28,777 nucleotides of DNA from an uncultured Collinsella sp. (GCA_938036665.1 CALHWR010000110.1:1-28777), one strand, 5' to 3'. Shown: positions 8,804 to 17,001, numbered from the stretch's first letter. Notes: generated from the sequence alone by a model not told the origin. Made by a program: numbers and translations.

Positions 8804-8843
8804 AGCGATCCTCCTTTAATTAGACTCTCAATATGATATCAAA

Positions 8844-8859
8844 GGCTCTGATAAGAGCC
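8844..8859. repeat. Short perfect inverted repeat upstream of pyrH
   Basis: GGCTCT and AGAGCC flank a four-base GATA centre, between the tsf terminator and the pyrH ribosome-binding site. On the minus strand it is followed by TTT, so it may be a second weak terminator hairpin or an operator or leader element for pyrH. Confidence 0.4.
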
Positions 8860-8861
8860 AT

Positions 8862-8897
8862 GAAAAAGCAGGCTGTGAGTAAAACCCACAGCCTGCT
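8862..8897 (-). terminator. Rho-independent terminator of rpsB-tsf
   Basis: AGCAGGCTGTG (8867-8877) pairs perfectly with CACAGCCTGCT (8887-8897) around a nine-base loop. On the minus strand the stem is followed by TTTTTC. It lies just past the tsf stop and separates rpsB-tsf from the pyrH operon. Confidence 0.9.
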
Positions 8898-8920
8898 CAT
8901 TACCAGCTACAAGAGCTTAT

Positions 8921-9790
8921 TTACTCGCCACGGACCAGACGGTCAAAGGCAACGACGGTAATGGTGTCGCCGAGCTCCTTGGAGACCTGCTCAGCGTACT
9001 TCTTGATGGTGAGGGAGCTGTCCTTGATGAACTCCTGCTCGGTGAGCACGGACTGCTTGTAGAACTTCTCCAGACGGCCGACAGCCATCTTCTCCTGGAT
9101 AGCCTCGGGCTTGCCGGACTCGGCAGCCTGAGCCATGTAGATCTGCTTCTCGTGCTCGACGGTCTCGGCCGGAACCTGATCGCGGGTAGCGCAGATCGGG
9201 GCGACGGCGGCAACCTGAAGGGCAACGTCGTGAGCGAAGGTCTTGAAGGACTCAGCCTGAGCGGTCTCGGCCTTCTCGAAGGCGAACTCGACGAGGACGC
9301 CGATCTTACCACCCATGTGGATGTAAGAAGCGAGCGCGCCGTTCTCGGCCTTGCGGGCAGCGAAGCGGGAGATCTTCATGTTCTCGCCCATGATGTGAAT
9401 CATCTCGGTGAGCTCGGAGGAAACGGTCTCCTCGCCCATCGGCTTCTCGAGCAGAGCGTCGACATCGGCAGGCTCGGTGGTAGCGACAACCTCAGCGACC
9501 TTGGAAGCAAAGCCGGTGAACTTGGCGTTGGAGCCAACGAAGTCGGTCTCGCAGGAGAGCTCGAGCAGAGCGCCGGTCTTGCCATCCTCGGAGACGAACG
9601 CGGCGACAGCGCCCTCGTTGGTCTCGCGGCCAGCCTTCTTGGCAGCCTTGGCGAGGCCGTTCTTACGAAGAACGTCGACAGCGGCGTCCATGTCGCCGTC
9701 AGCCTCGACGAGAGCCTTCTTGCACTCCATCATCGGGGAGTCGGTCATCTCGCGGAGCTGCTTGACCATAGCGGCGGTAATCTGGGCCAT
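8921..9790 (-). CDS. tsf: Elongation factor Ts
   Basis: EF-Ts is the guanine-nucleotide exchange factor for EF-Tu. The N-terminal UBA-like domain (about residues 1-50) carries MVKQLREMTDSPMMECKKAL, a close variant of the family signature. The core domain contains the ELSCETDFV segment, and a second exchange subdomain follows. The protein is 289 residues from the ATG at 9790, within the common range. An in-frame codon 15 bases further upstream is less likely because GAAAGGAACCACA places the Shine-Dalgarno sequence correctly for 9790. The gene directly follows rpsB, as in nearly all bacteria, and is followed by a strong terminator, so rpsB-tsf is a self-contained unit here rather than one transcript with pyrH. 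Confidence 0.97.
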   Translation of the reverse strand: MAQITAAMVKQLREMTDSPMMECKKALVEADGDMDAAVDVLRKNGLAKAAKKAGRETNEGAVAAFVSEDGKTGALLELSCETDFVGSNAKFTGFASKVAEVVATTEPADVDALLEKPMGEETVSSELTEMIHIMGENMKISRFAARKAENGALASYIHMGGKIGVLVEFAFEKAETAQAESFKTFAHDVALQVAAVAPICATRDQVPAETVEHEKQIYMAQAAESGKPEAIQEKMAVGRLEKFYKQSVLTEQEFIKDSSLTIKKYAEQVSKELGDTITVVAFDRLVRGE

Positions 9791-9835
9791 TGTGGTTCCT
9801 TTCAAAGAGATGAAAAAGAATTAACTAAGACTGAT

Positions 9836-10564
9836 TTACTCGGCCTTGGGCTCAGCGGCCATCTCGGCCTCGGAGACCTGCTCCTTGCCGGAGCCAGCGA
9901 GGCAGGCGTCAGCCATGAGCTCGCACATAAGGGTGACAGCAGAGATAGCGTCATCGTTGCAGGGGATGCCGTACTCGACCTCGTCGGGATCGGAGTTGGT
10001 GTCGATCAGAGCGACGACGGGGATGTTCAGGCGCTGAGCCTCCTTGATGGCGTTCTCCTCGCGCTTGGTGTCGATGACAAAGAGAGCCTGGGGCAGACCC
10101 TTCATGTCGCGGGCGCCACCGAGGTTGGTCTGGAGCTTGGTGAGCTCCTTGCCGAGAACAGCCTGCTCCTTCTTGGGGAGCACTGCCATGCGGCCGTCCT
10201 CGACCATGGCCTCGAGCTCCTCCATGCGGTTGATGCGGGAGCGGATGGTGACGAAGTTGGTCAGCATGCCGCCGAGCCAACGCTGGTTGATGTAAGGCAT
10301 GTTGGCGCGCTCAGCAGCGTTCTTGACGGCCTCCTGAGCCTGCTTCTTGGTGCCGACGAACAGCACGTTGCCGCCCTTGGCGACGTTCTTGACGAAGGTG
10401 TAGGCCTGGTCGGCGTCGAGGATGGTCTGCTTGAGGTCGAGGATGTAGATGCCGTTGCGCTCACCGAAGATGAACGGCTTCATCTTGGGGTTCCAACGAC
10501 GGGTCTGGTGACCGAAGTGGCAGCCGGCCTCGAGCAGGGTGCGGATATTAATCTTGGTAGCCAT
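9836..10564 (-). CDS. rpsB: 30S ribosomal protein S2
   Basis: S2 binds late to the 30S subunit head near the platform and is needed for S1 recruitment in many bacteria. The 242-residue protein opens with the conserved sequence [20 protein letters not shown] and contains the [31 protein letters not shown] and [12 protein letters not shown] blocks. The C-terminus ends in a short acidic Ala/Glu tail. The ATG at 10564 follows a near-consensus AGGAGG. The gene is preceded by an intergenic region of about 220 bases with a good sigma-70-like promoter and a structured leader, and is co-transcribed with tsf. Confidence 0.98.
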   Translation of the reverse strand: MATKINIRTLLEAGCHFGHQTRRWNPKMKPFIFGERNGIYILDLKQTILDADQAYTFVKNVAKGGNVLFVGTKKQAQEAVKNAAERANMPYINQRWLGGMLTNFVTIRSRINRMEELEAMVEDGRMAVLPKKEQAVLGKELTKLQTNLGGARDMKGLPQALFVIDTKREENAIKEAQRLNIPVVALIDTNSDPDEVEYGIPCNDDAISAVTLMCELMADACLAGSGKEQVSEAEMAAEPKAE

Positions 10565-10614
10565 GTTAAACCTCCTGTGGTTTGCCTCCGCGCGGGGTCA
10601 TCCTCCAAAACCAA

Positions 10615-10698
10615 CCCGGACATGTGCTACCAAAGCCCGGGCACCACGGTATGAAGTAGCCGCGCGTGTGTGATAAAAACCTGTTGCCGTGAAGCAAC
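10615..10698 (-). promoter_or_regulatory. Candidate structured leader of rpsB mRNA
   Basis: The predicted 5' leader of about 135 bases contains several possible stems. GTTGC (10683-10687) and GCAAC (10694-10698) form a hairpin at the very 5' end, followed by TTTTT. CCCGG (10615-10619) can pair with CCGGG (10637-10641), and GTGC (10624-10627) can pair with GCAC (10641-10644). The last two share a base and so are partly exclusive. S2 autoregulates its own mRNA in some bacteria, so this may be an analogous leader. That is inference. Confidence 0.35.
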
Positions 10699-10705
10699 CC
10701 GATGA

Positions 10706-10734
10706 ATGATAGCAGGAATGCATCTTCCTGCCAA
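10706..10734 (-). promoter_or_regulatory. rpsB-tsf promoter with palindrome in the spacer
   Basis: Minus-strand TTGGCA (10734-10729) and TATCAT (10711-10706) are separated by exactly 17 bases, a good vegetative promoter. The spacer is filled by a perfect inverted repeat, GCAGGAA (10712-10718) and TTCCTGC (10725-10731), six bases apart and overlapping the -35 box by three bases. The predicted transcription start is near 10699, about 135 bases before the rpsB ATG. Confidence 0.6.
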
Positions 10735-10783
10735 CCCGCAATCAAAACCACACACCTGAGCGCGGCGCGGGACGTCCCAGCCA

Positions 10784-11704
10784 CTATTCGCCGCGGGGAT
10801 GGGCTTGAGCCACAGCCCGCTTAAGCCGATCGGGTGTGAGATGCGTGTAGATCTGCGTCGTGGACAGGCTCGCATGGCCCAGCAGCTCTTGAACCGAGCG
10901 CAGGTCCGCACCGCCCTCGAGCAAGTCGGTCGCAAAGGTATGGCGCATCGCATGCGGGGCGATGTCGGCAGGCATGCCGGCGAGCGTCGCCAGCGTATGA
11001 AACCGCCGCCTGAGCATGGCGGCACTCATGCGATTACCGCGCGCCGATATAAGCAGCGGATGCGGCCCGGTAACGGGGTCACGACGCTTTGCCTGAGCGA
11101 GCAACTCCGGCCTTCCCTCCTCAATATAGAGACGCGTCGCCTCGAGCGCACGACGATACAGAGGGACGATACGTTCTTTGCTCCCCTTGCCCCACAGGCG
11201 CAGCGTGCGTTCGGACCACGCAATGGACTCCACATTGAGTGCTGCGAGCTCAGAGATACGGGCGCCCGAGGCATAGAGCAGCTCGAGCATCGCCGCATCG
11301 CGCAGTCCCGCGGGTGTTGAGGTATCAGGCGTCTTGAGCAGCGCCTCCACCTGTTGGGTCGTCAGCACACCAGGTAGATCGCGCGGGAGCTTGGGCGAGG
11401 AAATTGCCGAGACCACATCGCCCTCCACGACCCCCTCGGCAGCCATCCAGCGATAGAGAGATCGAATAGCCGACAGGTGCGCCGCAAGCGTTCGGGGAGC
11501 CACCTGCTCACGCGAAAGCTCAGCAAGATAGCGACGAATGGTGCGCACGTCGGCAGCGAAAGCATCGATATCCTCACGCTCGCACCAGGCAGCAAAGCGC
11601 TCCAGCCTCGAGCCATAGGCCGTCACCGTGTTGGGAGAAAGCCCCTCGACGCGTGCGATATAGGCGATAAAAGAGTCGACGGTGTCGTACAGGTCAAAGG
11701 CTAT
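10784..11704 (-). CDS. xerC: Tyrosine recombinase XerC-like, apparently initiated at a non-standard ATA codon
   Basis: This site-specific tyrosine recombinase probably resolves chromosome dimers at dif. The core-binding domain is followed by the catalytic domain. Active-site residues are visible: Arg in SGARISEL, Lys in WGKGSKER, H-A-M-R in APHAMRHTF, His in LLGHASLS and Tyr in TTQIYTHL. The first standard start is GTG at 11626 (280 residues), but it has no well-placed Shine-Dalgarno sequence. It also omits 22 upstream in-frame residues, beginning LYDTVDSFIAYIARVEG, that match the normal XerC N-terminus. No ATG, GTG or TTG lies between the upstream in-frame stop and 11626. ATA at 11704 overlaps the trmFO stop as ATAG and has GGAGG nine bases upstream, so I place the start there (306 residues). 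A point mutation from ATG or a sequence error would look the same. The recombinase identity is firm; the start is not. Confidence 0.9.
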   Translation of the reverse strand: MAFDLYDTVDSFIAYIARVEGLSPNTVTAYGSRLERFAAWCEREDIDAFAADVRTIRRYLAELSREQVAPRTLAAHLSAIRSLYRWMAAEGVVEGDVVSAISSPKLPRDLPGVLTTQQVEALLKTPDTSTPAGLRDAAMLELLYASGARISELAALNVESIAWSERTLRLWGKGSKERIVPLYRRALEATRLYIEEGRPELLAQAKRRDPVTGPHPLLISARGNRMSAAMLRRRFHTLATLAGMPADIAPHAMRHTFATDLLEGGADLRSVQELLGHASLSTTQIYTHLTPDRLKRAVAQAHPRGE

Positions 11705-13038
11705 GACCGGTCGCCTCCAAATAGATCGGGGCGAGTGGCCAGATAGGCATCAAGGGACTCGAGCGCACGGTCCGCATAGGCCTGGTAGCGGTCGCGCTTG
11801 CTGCGGCGCTTACCATCCTCGAGTGGCGGCACCAGGCCAAAGTTGACATGCATAGGCTGATAGCCCACGGTGGCAGGATCGGTCGCATAGCCCACGAGCG
11901 CGCCCAGGGCGCCCACGCGGGGCAACTCGACGCCCGCGACGCCGATAGCCTCGGCATAGGTGTTGAGCGCCGCGAGCAGACCGGTCGCCACGGCTTCCAT
12001 GTACCCCTCGGTGCCGGTGATCTGACCGGCCAGGCGCACGCCGGTGCCGGGCACGGCAAAGGTGCCATCGAGCACGTGCGGGGCGTCGACAAAGGTATTA
12101 CGGTGCATGACACCGTAGCGGAAGAACTCAGCGTTCTCCAGGCCCGGCACCATATGGAAGACGCGCTTCTGCTCGCCAAAGGTCAAGTTGGTCTGGAAGC
12201 CCACCAGGTTATAGGCGGTCTTCTCCTTATTCTCGGCACGCAGCTGAATCGCCGCCCAGGGACGACGACCGGTTCGCGGGTCGGTGAGGCCGACGGGCTT
12301 CATGGCGCCAAAGCGAATGGCGTCCTTGCCGGTGCGCGCAACTTCCTCGGCAGGCTGGCAGGCCTGGAACAGATCGCCGCCCTCAAAGTCCTTGAGCACC
12401 ACGCGGTCGGCCGTGGTAAGCGCCTCGATAAAGGCCTCGTACTCCTCCTTGTTGAGCGGAGCGTTGAGATAGTCGCCGCTCCCCTGCTCCTCGTAGCGCG
12501 ACTGCGAGAACAGCACGTCCATATCGAGCGTGGAGGCATCGACGATCGGCGCCGCGGCATCGAAGAACGCAAGGGCGTCGCCACCGACGAGCTTCATGAC
12601 CTCTTCGCTCAGCGCCGGCGAGCACAAGGGGCCGGCGGCAATGACCACGTGACCTTCGGGAATCTGCGTGACCTCGCCGTGCGCGACCTCGATATTGGGA
12701 CGGGCGGCAACCTCGGCCTCGACAAGCTCGGAAAACTTGACGCGGTCGACCGCCAGGGCACCGCCGGCGGGAACAGCCGCGCGATGGGCGCAATCGAGCA
12801 GGACTGAACCCATGCGCTTAAGCTCGGCCTTCAGCAAACCAGCCGCGGAATCCGGACGGGTCGACTTAAACGAATTGGAGCAGACGAGCTCTGCCAAGTG
12901 ATCGGTATGGTGAGCCGGGGAGCTCACCTGGGGGCGCATCTCGCACAGCTTTACGGCAAAACCGCGGTCTGCCAGCTGGATCGCGCATTCCGAACCCGCC
13001 AGACCGCCACCGATAACCGTCACCTGATCGAACTGCAT
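11701..13038 (-). CDS. trmFO: Folate- and FAD-dependent tRNA (uracil-54 C5) methyltransferase TrmFO
   Basis: TrmFO (formerly Gid) makes ribothymidine at position 54 of the tRNA T-loop, using methylenetetrahydrofolate and FADH2. The N-terminal FAD-binding loop VIGGGLAGSECA is present, followed by LVCSNSFKS with one of the functionally important cysteines. The second conserved cysteine lies in the LFQACQPAEEVA segment near the middle. Length is 445 residues from ATG 13038, typical for the family. An in-frame TTG six bases upstream is rejected because GAAAGG is correctly spaced for the ATG. The gene follows dprA by 14 bases and overlaps the inferred xerC start. In Bacillus the order dprA-topA-trmFO-xerC is usual; here topA is absent between dprA and trmFO. 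Confidence 0.96.
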   Translation of the reverse strand: MQFDQVTVIGGGLAGSECAIQLADRGFAVKLCEMRPQVSSPAHHTDHLAELVCSNSFKSTRPDSAAGLLKAELKRMGSVLLDCAHRAAVPAGGALAVDRVKFSELVEAEVAARPNIEVAHGEVTQIPEGHVVIAAGPLCSPALSEEVMKLVGGDALAFFDAAAPIVDASTLDMDVLFSQSRYEEQGSGDYLNAPLNKEEYEAFIEALTTADRVVLKDFEGGDLFQACQPAEEVARTGKDAIRFGAMKPVGLTDPRTGRRPWAAIQLRAENKEKTAYNLVGFQTNLTFGEQKRVFHMVPGLENAEFFRYGVMHRNTFVDAPHVLDGTFAVPGTGVRLAGQITGTEGYMEAVATGLLAALNTYAEAIGVAGVELPRVGALGALVGYATDPATVGYQPMHVNFGLVPPLEDGKRRSKRDRYQAYADRALESLDAYLATRPDLFGGDRS

Positions 13039-13052
13039 CTGCAAACACCTTT

Positions 13053-13988
13053 CTAATTGACACGTTTTCCATTGTGACCGAAGGGTGTCTGGGCGTGAAG
13101 GGCAAACTTGGAGGGCGCATACCTTCCATCCATCATGCGCTCGATAAGGCCCTCGAGTTCAAGCGAACCCAAGAGTTTGAGTACGCCAACAGCATCGAGC
13201 GAGACAAGCGCCGCGATGTCGTCGACCTTGAGCGGAGAGGCGATGAGCGCATGCATCACGGTCTGCTGTGTTGGATCCAGGTCGGCAATGCCGGGAGCAT
13301 CGGGGCGCGAGTAGCGCAGGGTGCCGTAGATGCGTGAGATAGCCATCTCGATAGATTCCTCGTCGATGATGCAGCAAGCACCGTTCGCAATGAGGTAATT
13401 CGTGCCACGCGACTCGGGCGATAGGATCGACCCCGGCACGACAAGAAGTTCGCGCCCCAAATCCATAGCAGCCTCGGCTGTAGAAAACGTCCCGGAAGGC
13501 ATACCCGCCTCGGAAACAAAGAGGGCTTGCGACAGGGCCGCGATCACGCGATTGCGGCGCGGAAAGGCAAACTTGCGCGGACCCATGCCCCACGGAGAGA
13601 TCGACACGACCGCGCCACCCGTATCGAGCGTGCGCATAATAAGCCCCGCGCTCGAACGCGGGTAGACCACGTCGGCGCCCGTCCCCAGCACCACGACGTG
13701 TTTGCCGCCGGCGTTGACCGCAGCCCAACCCGAGGCCTGGTCACAACCGACCGCGCCGCCCGAAACTACCGTCACTCCCGCCTCGACCGCCACCTTTGCC
13801 GCAAGCTCTGCCACGGCAAGACCATACGGCGAGGCCTTGCGCGCGCCGATGATGGAGAGCGCGGGCGTCGAAAGCACCTCGGGGTTGCCGCGCACATAGA
13901 GCGTCTGGGGTACATCAGAAAGCTCCAAAACGGTCTCGGGATACAACGCATCACCTGGATGCAGCTCGTAGGTCCCCTCGGCCATCAT
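13053..13988 (-). CDS. dprA: DNA-processing protein DprA
   Basis: DprA (Smf) loads RecA onto incoming single-stranded DNA during natural transformation and is widely present in non-competent bacteria too. The central Rossmann-like domain (about residues 25-225) shows SIIGARKASPYG, VSGGAVGCDQASG, VLGTGADVVYP and the FPRRNRVIAALS motif. A C-terminal winged-helix domain (about 240-295) follows. The N-terminal SAM domain found in longer homologues is absent. The ATG at 13988 is preceded by AAGGAGG and overlaps the comM stop in an ATGA arrangement. Adjacency to comM, another transformation protein, suggests a shared role in processing foreign or recombining DNA. Confidence 0.95.
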   Translation of the reverse strand: MMAEGTYELHPGDALYPETVLELSDVPQTLYVRGNPEVLSTPALSIIGARKASPYGLAVAELAAKVAVEAGVTVVSGGAVGCDQASGWAAVNAGGKHVVVLGTGADVVYPRSSAGLIMRTLDTGGAVVSISPWGMGPRKFAFPRRNRVIAALSQALFVSEAGMPSGTFSTAEAAMDLGRELLVVPGSILSPESRGTNYLIANGACCIIDEESIEMAISRIYGTLRYSRPDAPGIADLDPTQQTVMHALIASPLKVDDIAALVSLDAVGVLKLLGSLELEGLIERMMDGRYAPSKFALHAQTPFGHNGKRVN

Positions 13989-15508
13989 TGGTCCCTCCTT
14001 CCCTGGTACATCGCTGCCTCGAGCACGTGGTCATGCGTCACTTGCTCGCTCTCGGCGACGTCGGCGATTGTACGCGCGATACGCACCAGTCGCACAATGC
14101 CGCGACCCGTGAGATGTGTGCGCTTCGACAGGCCGAGCACACACTTCTCCGCCGCATCATCGAGCTCAAAGGTCGAAACGACGCCGTCAATGGACCGTGT
14201 CTCGTCATCCTCGGCCTCGGCATCCGCATCGTCCATACGGGATTCGCGCCAAGCGCGAAAAGCGCGACCGCGCACAACGTAGTCACGTAACTCGGCAGAC
14301 GACATACCCTCCGCACCCTCGATAATCACTTGGGGGTCGGGACGGGTCACATCGATCATCATGTCGATACGGTCGGCCAAAGGACCGCGCAGTTTAGACC
14401 GATAGCGCTCGACCATCGCCGCCGAGCAGCGACACGGCACCTCGCGATCACCCAAGAAGCCGCAGGGGCAAGGGTTACTCGCAGCCAGCAGCTGAAAGCG
14501 CGACGGGAAGGTAAAGGCCCCGTCGACGCGTACGATCCTGACGTAGCCGCGTTCGATGGGCTGACGCAGCGTCTGCAGCACACCCGTGGGAAACTCAGCA
14601 AGCTCGTCCAAAAAGAGCACGCCGCCATGAGCCAGGCTGATCTCACCCGGATGCACCGGGCGCCCTCCGCCAATGAGGCCAGCCGTTGATATGCTGTGAT
14701 GGGGACTTCGAAACGGCCGATGACCTGCCAATAAGCCATCGATGTTCTCACCCAAAACCGAATGGATGCACAGCGCTTCCTGCTGGTCCTCAACGGAAAG
14801 CTCGGGCAGAATGCCGGTCATACGGCGCGCGAGCATGGTCTTACCCGAACCGGGCGAGCCGATCATGAGCAGGCCGAGCTCGCCGGCGGCCGCAAGCGCC
14901 ATGCCGCGTTTAGCGACTTCCTGCCCCAGCACATCGGCATAGTCGAGTTCGGGCTCAAAGGTCGTCTCAACACCCTCGGAATCCAGATAATGACGCACGG
15001 CATCGCCCATGCCGCGAGCAAGCTGAGACAGATGATCGATAAAGCCGCAATCAACGCCCGCAAGCGGCACATGCTGATCGGACCTGCCGGCGATAAAGGA
15101 CAGCCCCATGTCACGAGCCAGCAGCTGAAACGCCACCTCGCCCTTGACGGGAAGCACCGTACCGTCCAAGCCGAGCTCGCCGGCGATAAGGCAGCGATCG
15201 AGGTTGTCACGGGGAATCTGCCCATCGGCCGCCAACACCGCGATGGCGATGGGCAGATCAAAGCCGCTACCGGTCTTGCGAATATCGCCGGGCGCCAGAT
15301 TGACCGTAATGCCCGAGCGCGGGATCTCGAACCCGGCGGAGCGCATCGCACAGCGAATACGACCGCGTGACTCCATCACCTCCATACTCGGAATGCCGAG
15401 CATCTGAATACCCGGAACGCCGCCGGCAAGCGAGACCTCGACCGTGACGGGAATTGCCTCGACGCCGCGGATGCAGGCCGCGTGAACGGCAAACGTCTCG
15501 AACGCCAT
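13985..15508 (-). CDS. comM: ComM/YifB-family AAA+ ATPase (Mg-chelatase-like)
   Basis: ComM is a hexameric AAA+ helicase that promotes branch migration during transformation; homologues are often labelled YifB or magnesium-chelatase subunit. From ATG 15508 the protein is 507 residues. The N-terminal ChlI-like domain (about 1-180) resembles Lon S5-fold domains. The AAA+ core has Walker A GSPGSGKT (217-224) and Walker B GGVLFLDE (295-302). A four-cysteine cluster (residues 347, 349, 359 and 361) suggests a small metal-binding loop. The C-terminal helical domain ends near EAAMYQGRRDQ. The open frame extends 66 codons further upstream, but that part overlaps yraN and lacks similarity. The ATG overlaps the yraN stop as TGATG. 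True Mg-chelatase function is unlikely because no bacteriochlorophyll or cobalamin genes are nearby. Confidence 0.94.
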   Translation of the reverse strand: MAFETFAVHAACIRGVEAIPVTVEVSLAGGVPGIQMLGIPSMEVMESRGRIRCAMRSAGFEIPRSGITVNLAPGDIRKTGSGFDLPIAIAVLAADGQIPRDNLDRCLIAGELGLDGTVLPVKGEVAFQLLARDMGLSFIAGRSDQHVPLAGVDCGFIDHLSQLARGMGDAVRHYLDSEGVETTFEPELDYADVLGQEVAKRGMALAAAGELGLLMIGSPGSGKTMLARRMTGILPELSVEDQQEALCIHSVLGENIDGLLAGHRPFRSPHHSISTAGLIGGGRPVHPGEISLAHGGVLFLDELAEFPTGVLQTLRQPIERGYVRIVRVDGAFTFPSRFQLLAASNPCPCGFLGDREVPCRCSAAMVERYRSKLRGPLADRIDMMIDVTRPDPQVIIEGAEGMSSAELRDYVVRGRAFRAWRESRMDDADAEAEDDETRSIDGVVSTFELDDAAEKCVLGLSKRTHLTGRGIVRLVRIARTIADVAESEQVTHDHVLEAAMYQGRRDQ

Positions 15509-15993
15509 CACGACACCTGCCAATCGAATGCGTTGTACTGATGCTCGATCTCGGCGATATGCCCGCCGCGAATGGTGACACCCACGGCATCGAAGCGAAT
15601 CGCCTTGAGCGGATAATGCTCCATGAGATAGCAACTTGCGATGCGGCGGTAGCGGCGTTGTTTTTGGGCGTCCACGGCCTCCTCGGGAAAGACCCGCGTG
15701 TTGCAATCCAGTGCGACGCGTCTGGTCTTGACCTCGGCCATCACCACGACATCGTCGAGCTCATCGAGCAGCACCAGATCGGCCTCGCCCTCGGTGCAAC
15801 GATAACCCTGCTCCAGCAAGGTGTAGCCGCGCTCGTTAAAGTAGTCGATGGTGATCAGCTCGCCCAGCATGCCCAGCTCGCGGGGACTGAGTCCCTTGAT
15901 AAACTCGGGCGTCATCGCCCCGCAGTCGAGCTCGCCGTTTTCCCAACGCTCCTTGAGCTGCTGCGTCTTGCTCTTTTTGCTTGCGGCACTCAT
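15508..15993 (-). CDS. YraN family protein (UPF0102), nuclease-fold
   Basis: YraN proteins have a restriction-endonuclease-like fold resembling archaeal Holliday-junction resolvase, and their role is poorly defined. The conserved pattern is visible: a helix with GELITIDYFNERGYTLL, then EGEADLVLLDE with the acidic pair, then VVMAEVKTR with the E-V-K of the nuclease core. The ATG at 15993 is chosen because AAGGAGACC precedes it, giving 161 residues. The frame is open 30 codons further but without a start signal. About 40 extra charged residues precede the usual domain (normal length about 120). The gene overlaps comM and sits near rnhB, the usual rplS-rnhB-yraN-comM-dprA neighbourhood. Confidence 0.9.
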   Translation of the reverse strand: MSAASKKSKTQQLKERWENGELDCGAMTPEFIKGLSPRELGMLGELITIDYFNERGYTLLEQGYRCTEGEADLVLLDELDDVVVMAEVKTRRVALDCNTRVFPEEAVDAQKQRRYRRIASCYLMEHYPLKAIRFDAVGVTIRGGHIAEIEHQYNAFDWQVS

Positions 15994-16090
15994 GGGGTCT
16001 CCTTTCCCGCACGCTGCATTGCCCCGATGATGAGGGCACCTTTCATGCGGGTAAGTACCGGAAGCAAACCAAAAGCTGACCAAATGCCGT

Positions 16091-16133
16091 CAAAAAACGG
16101 GCCGTACGCAGCAATGGTGTTGCATACGGCCCG
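16091..16133 (-). terminator. Rho-independent terminator after rnhB
   Basis: CGGGCCGTACGCA (16098-16110) pairs with TGCATACGGCCCG (16121-16133) with one mismatch. On the minus strand the stem is followed by TTTTTTG. It separates rnhB from the yraN-comM-dprA-trmFO-xerC set, which therefore needs its own promoter in 15994-16097. I cannot pick one confidently there. Confidence 0.88.
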
Positions 16134-16182
16134 CTACCAGCAGGTTTATAAAACCCCTGAGGTCCCTGTCTCCACAATTGAC

Positions 16183-16971
16183 CTAGAAAAGGCGCTCAGT
16201 CTGCAGAAAGTTTCCGCAAAAGCTCACGCGGTGCAGTGGACAAAGTCCATGTTTGCGAATGGCCTCGATATGCTCGGGGCTTGCATAGCCCTTCGACTCG
16301 GCCAGATGGTACTCGGGATACTCGGCGTCGTACTCGACCATCATCTCGTCACGCGTGACCTTGGCCATGATGGACGCCGCGGCGATACAGGCGATCTTGG
16401 CATCGCCCTTCACCACGTCGCGCTCGTTGGGAACGGCGCCCAAGGGGTTGCCATCCATGAGGACGCAGTCGGGTTCAAGTCCCGTATCGGCCACGGCGCC
16501 CGCAACGGCGGTACGGATAGCACGGGCCATGCCCATTTCATCGATATCCTTCGGCGCGATATGGCAAAAACCGATTGCCGTCGCCACCTCGGCAATCTTC
16601 ACCGAGAGCAACTCGCGGCGCGCGGGCGTGAGCTTTTTGGAATCGTTGATACCCCAGACGCGCGGCTCCATAGGAAGACAGACGGCGCATACCGTCAAAG
16701 GGCCGGCCACCGATCCGCGACCTACCTCGTCGACACCAACGACCACCCCATCGCCGCCAAGCTCATGCATAAGCTCGTACATGTCATTGACGCGCTCGCG
16801 CTCGGCAAGCTCTTTGTCATGGCGTTTGAGGGCGCGTTCACAAGCCTTGATCACCTGCTGGCGCGGGTCCTCGCGATAATGCTCCACGAGGGCGGGGATC
16901 TCCTCAAACGTAGCGCTCGCCAACTCACCGGCAACCTGCGATGCCGAAACCGAGCTCGTCATGTTGGCCAT
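16183..16971 (-). CDS. rnhB: Ribonuclease HII
   Basis: RNase HII nicks RNA-DNA hybrids at single ribonucleotides and removes RNA primers. The catalytic core begins at VVVGVDEVGRGSVAGPL, giving the D-E pair. INDSKKL follows, then the second Asp in VLMDGNP and the basic AKVTRDEMM region. About 75 residues precede the core and resemble the N-terminal substrate-binding extension of Bacillus-type RNase HII, including a DPR-x-x-V helix. From ATG 16971 the protein is 262 residues. An ATG six codons upstream would place AGGAGG inside the gene, so it is less likely. It lies between two terminators, so it may be expressed by read-through from rplS or from a weak promoter of its own. Confidence 0.96.
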   Translation of the reverse strand: MANMTSSVSASQVAGELASATFEEIPALVEHYREDPRQQVIKACERALKRHDKELAERERVNDMYELMHELGGDGVVVGVDEVGRGSVAGPLTVCAVCLPMEPRVWGINDSKKLTPARRELLSVKIAEVATAIGFCHIAPKDIDEMGMARAIRTAVAGAVADTGLEPDCVLMDGNPLGAVPNERDVVKGDAKIACIAAASIMAKVTRDEMMVEYDAEYPEYHLAESKGYASPEHIEAIRKHGLCPLHRVSFCGNFLQTERLF

Positions 16972-17001
16972 ACCAGGCCCTCCTTGCATGCAAATCAGAT
17001 A

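Noticed and set aside
10772..10781. GGGACGTCCC palindrome just after xerC as a terminator
   Set aside because: The stem is short with no loop and there is no following U-run on the minus strand.
14126..15508. comM as a magnesium chelatase subunit
   Set aside because: The fold is similar, but the ComM/YifB architecture, the neighbouring dprA and the lack of tetrapyrrole genes argue for the transformation-helicase family.
15509..15706. N-terminal 66-codon extension of comM
   Set aside because: It overlaps yraN in another frame, is Arg/His-rich and not conserved; ATG 15508 fits the family start and the TGATG overlap.
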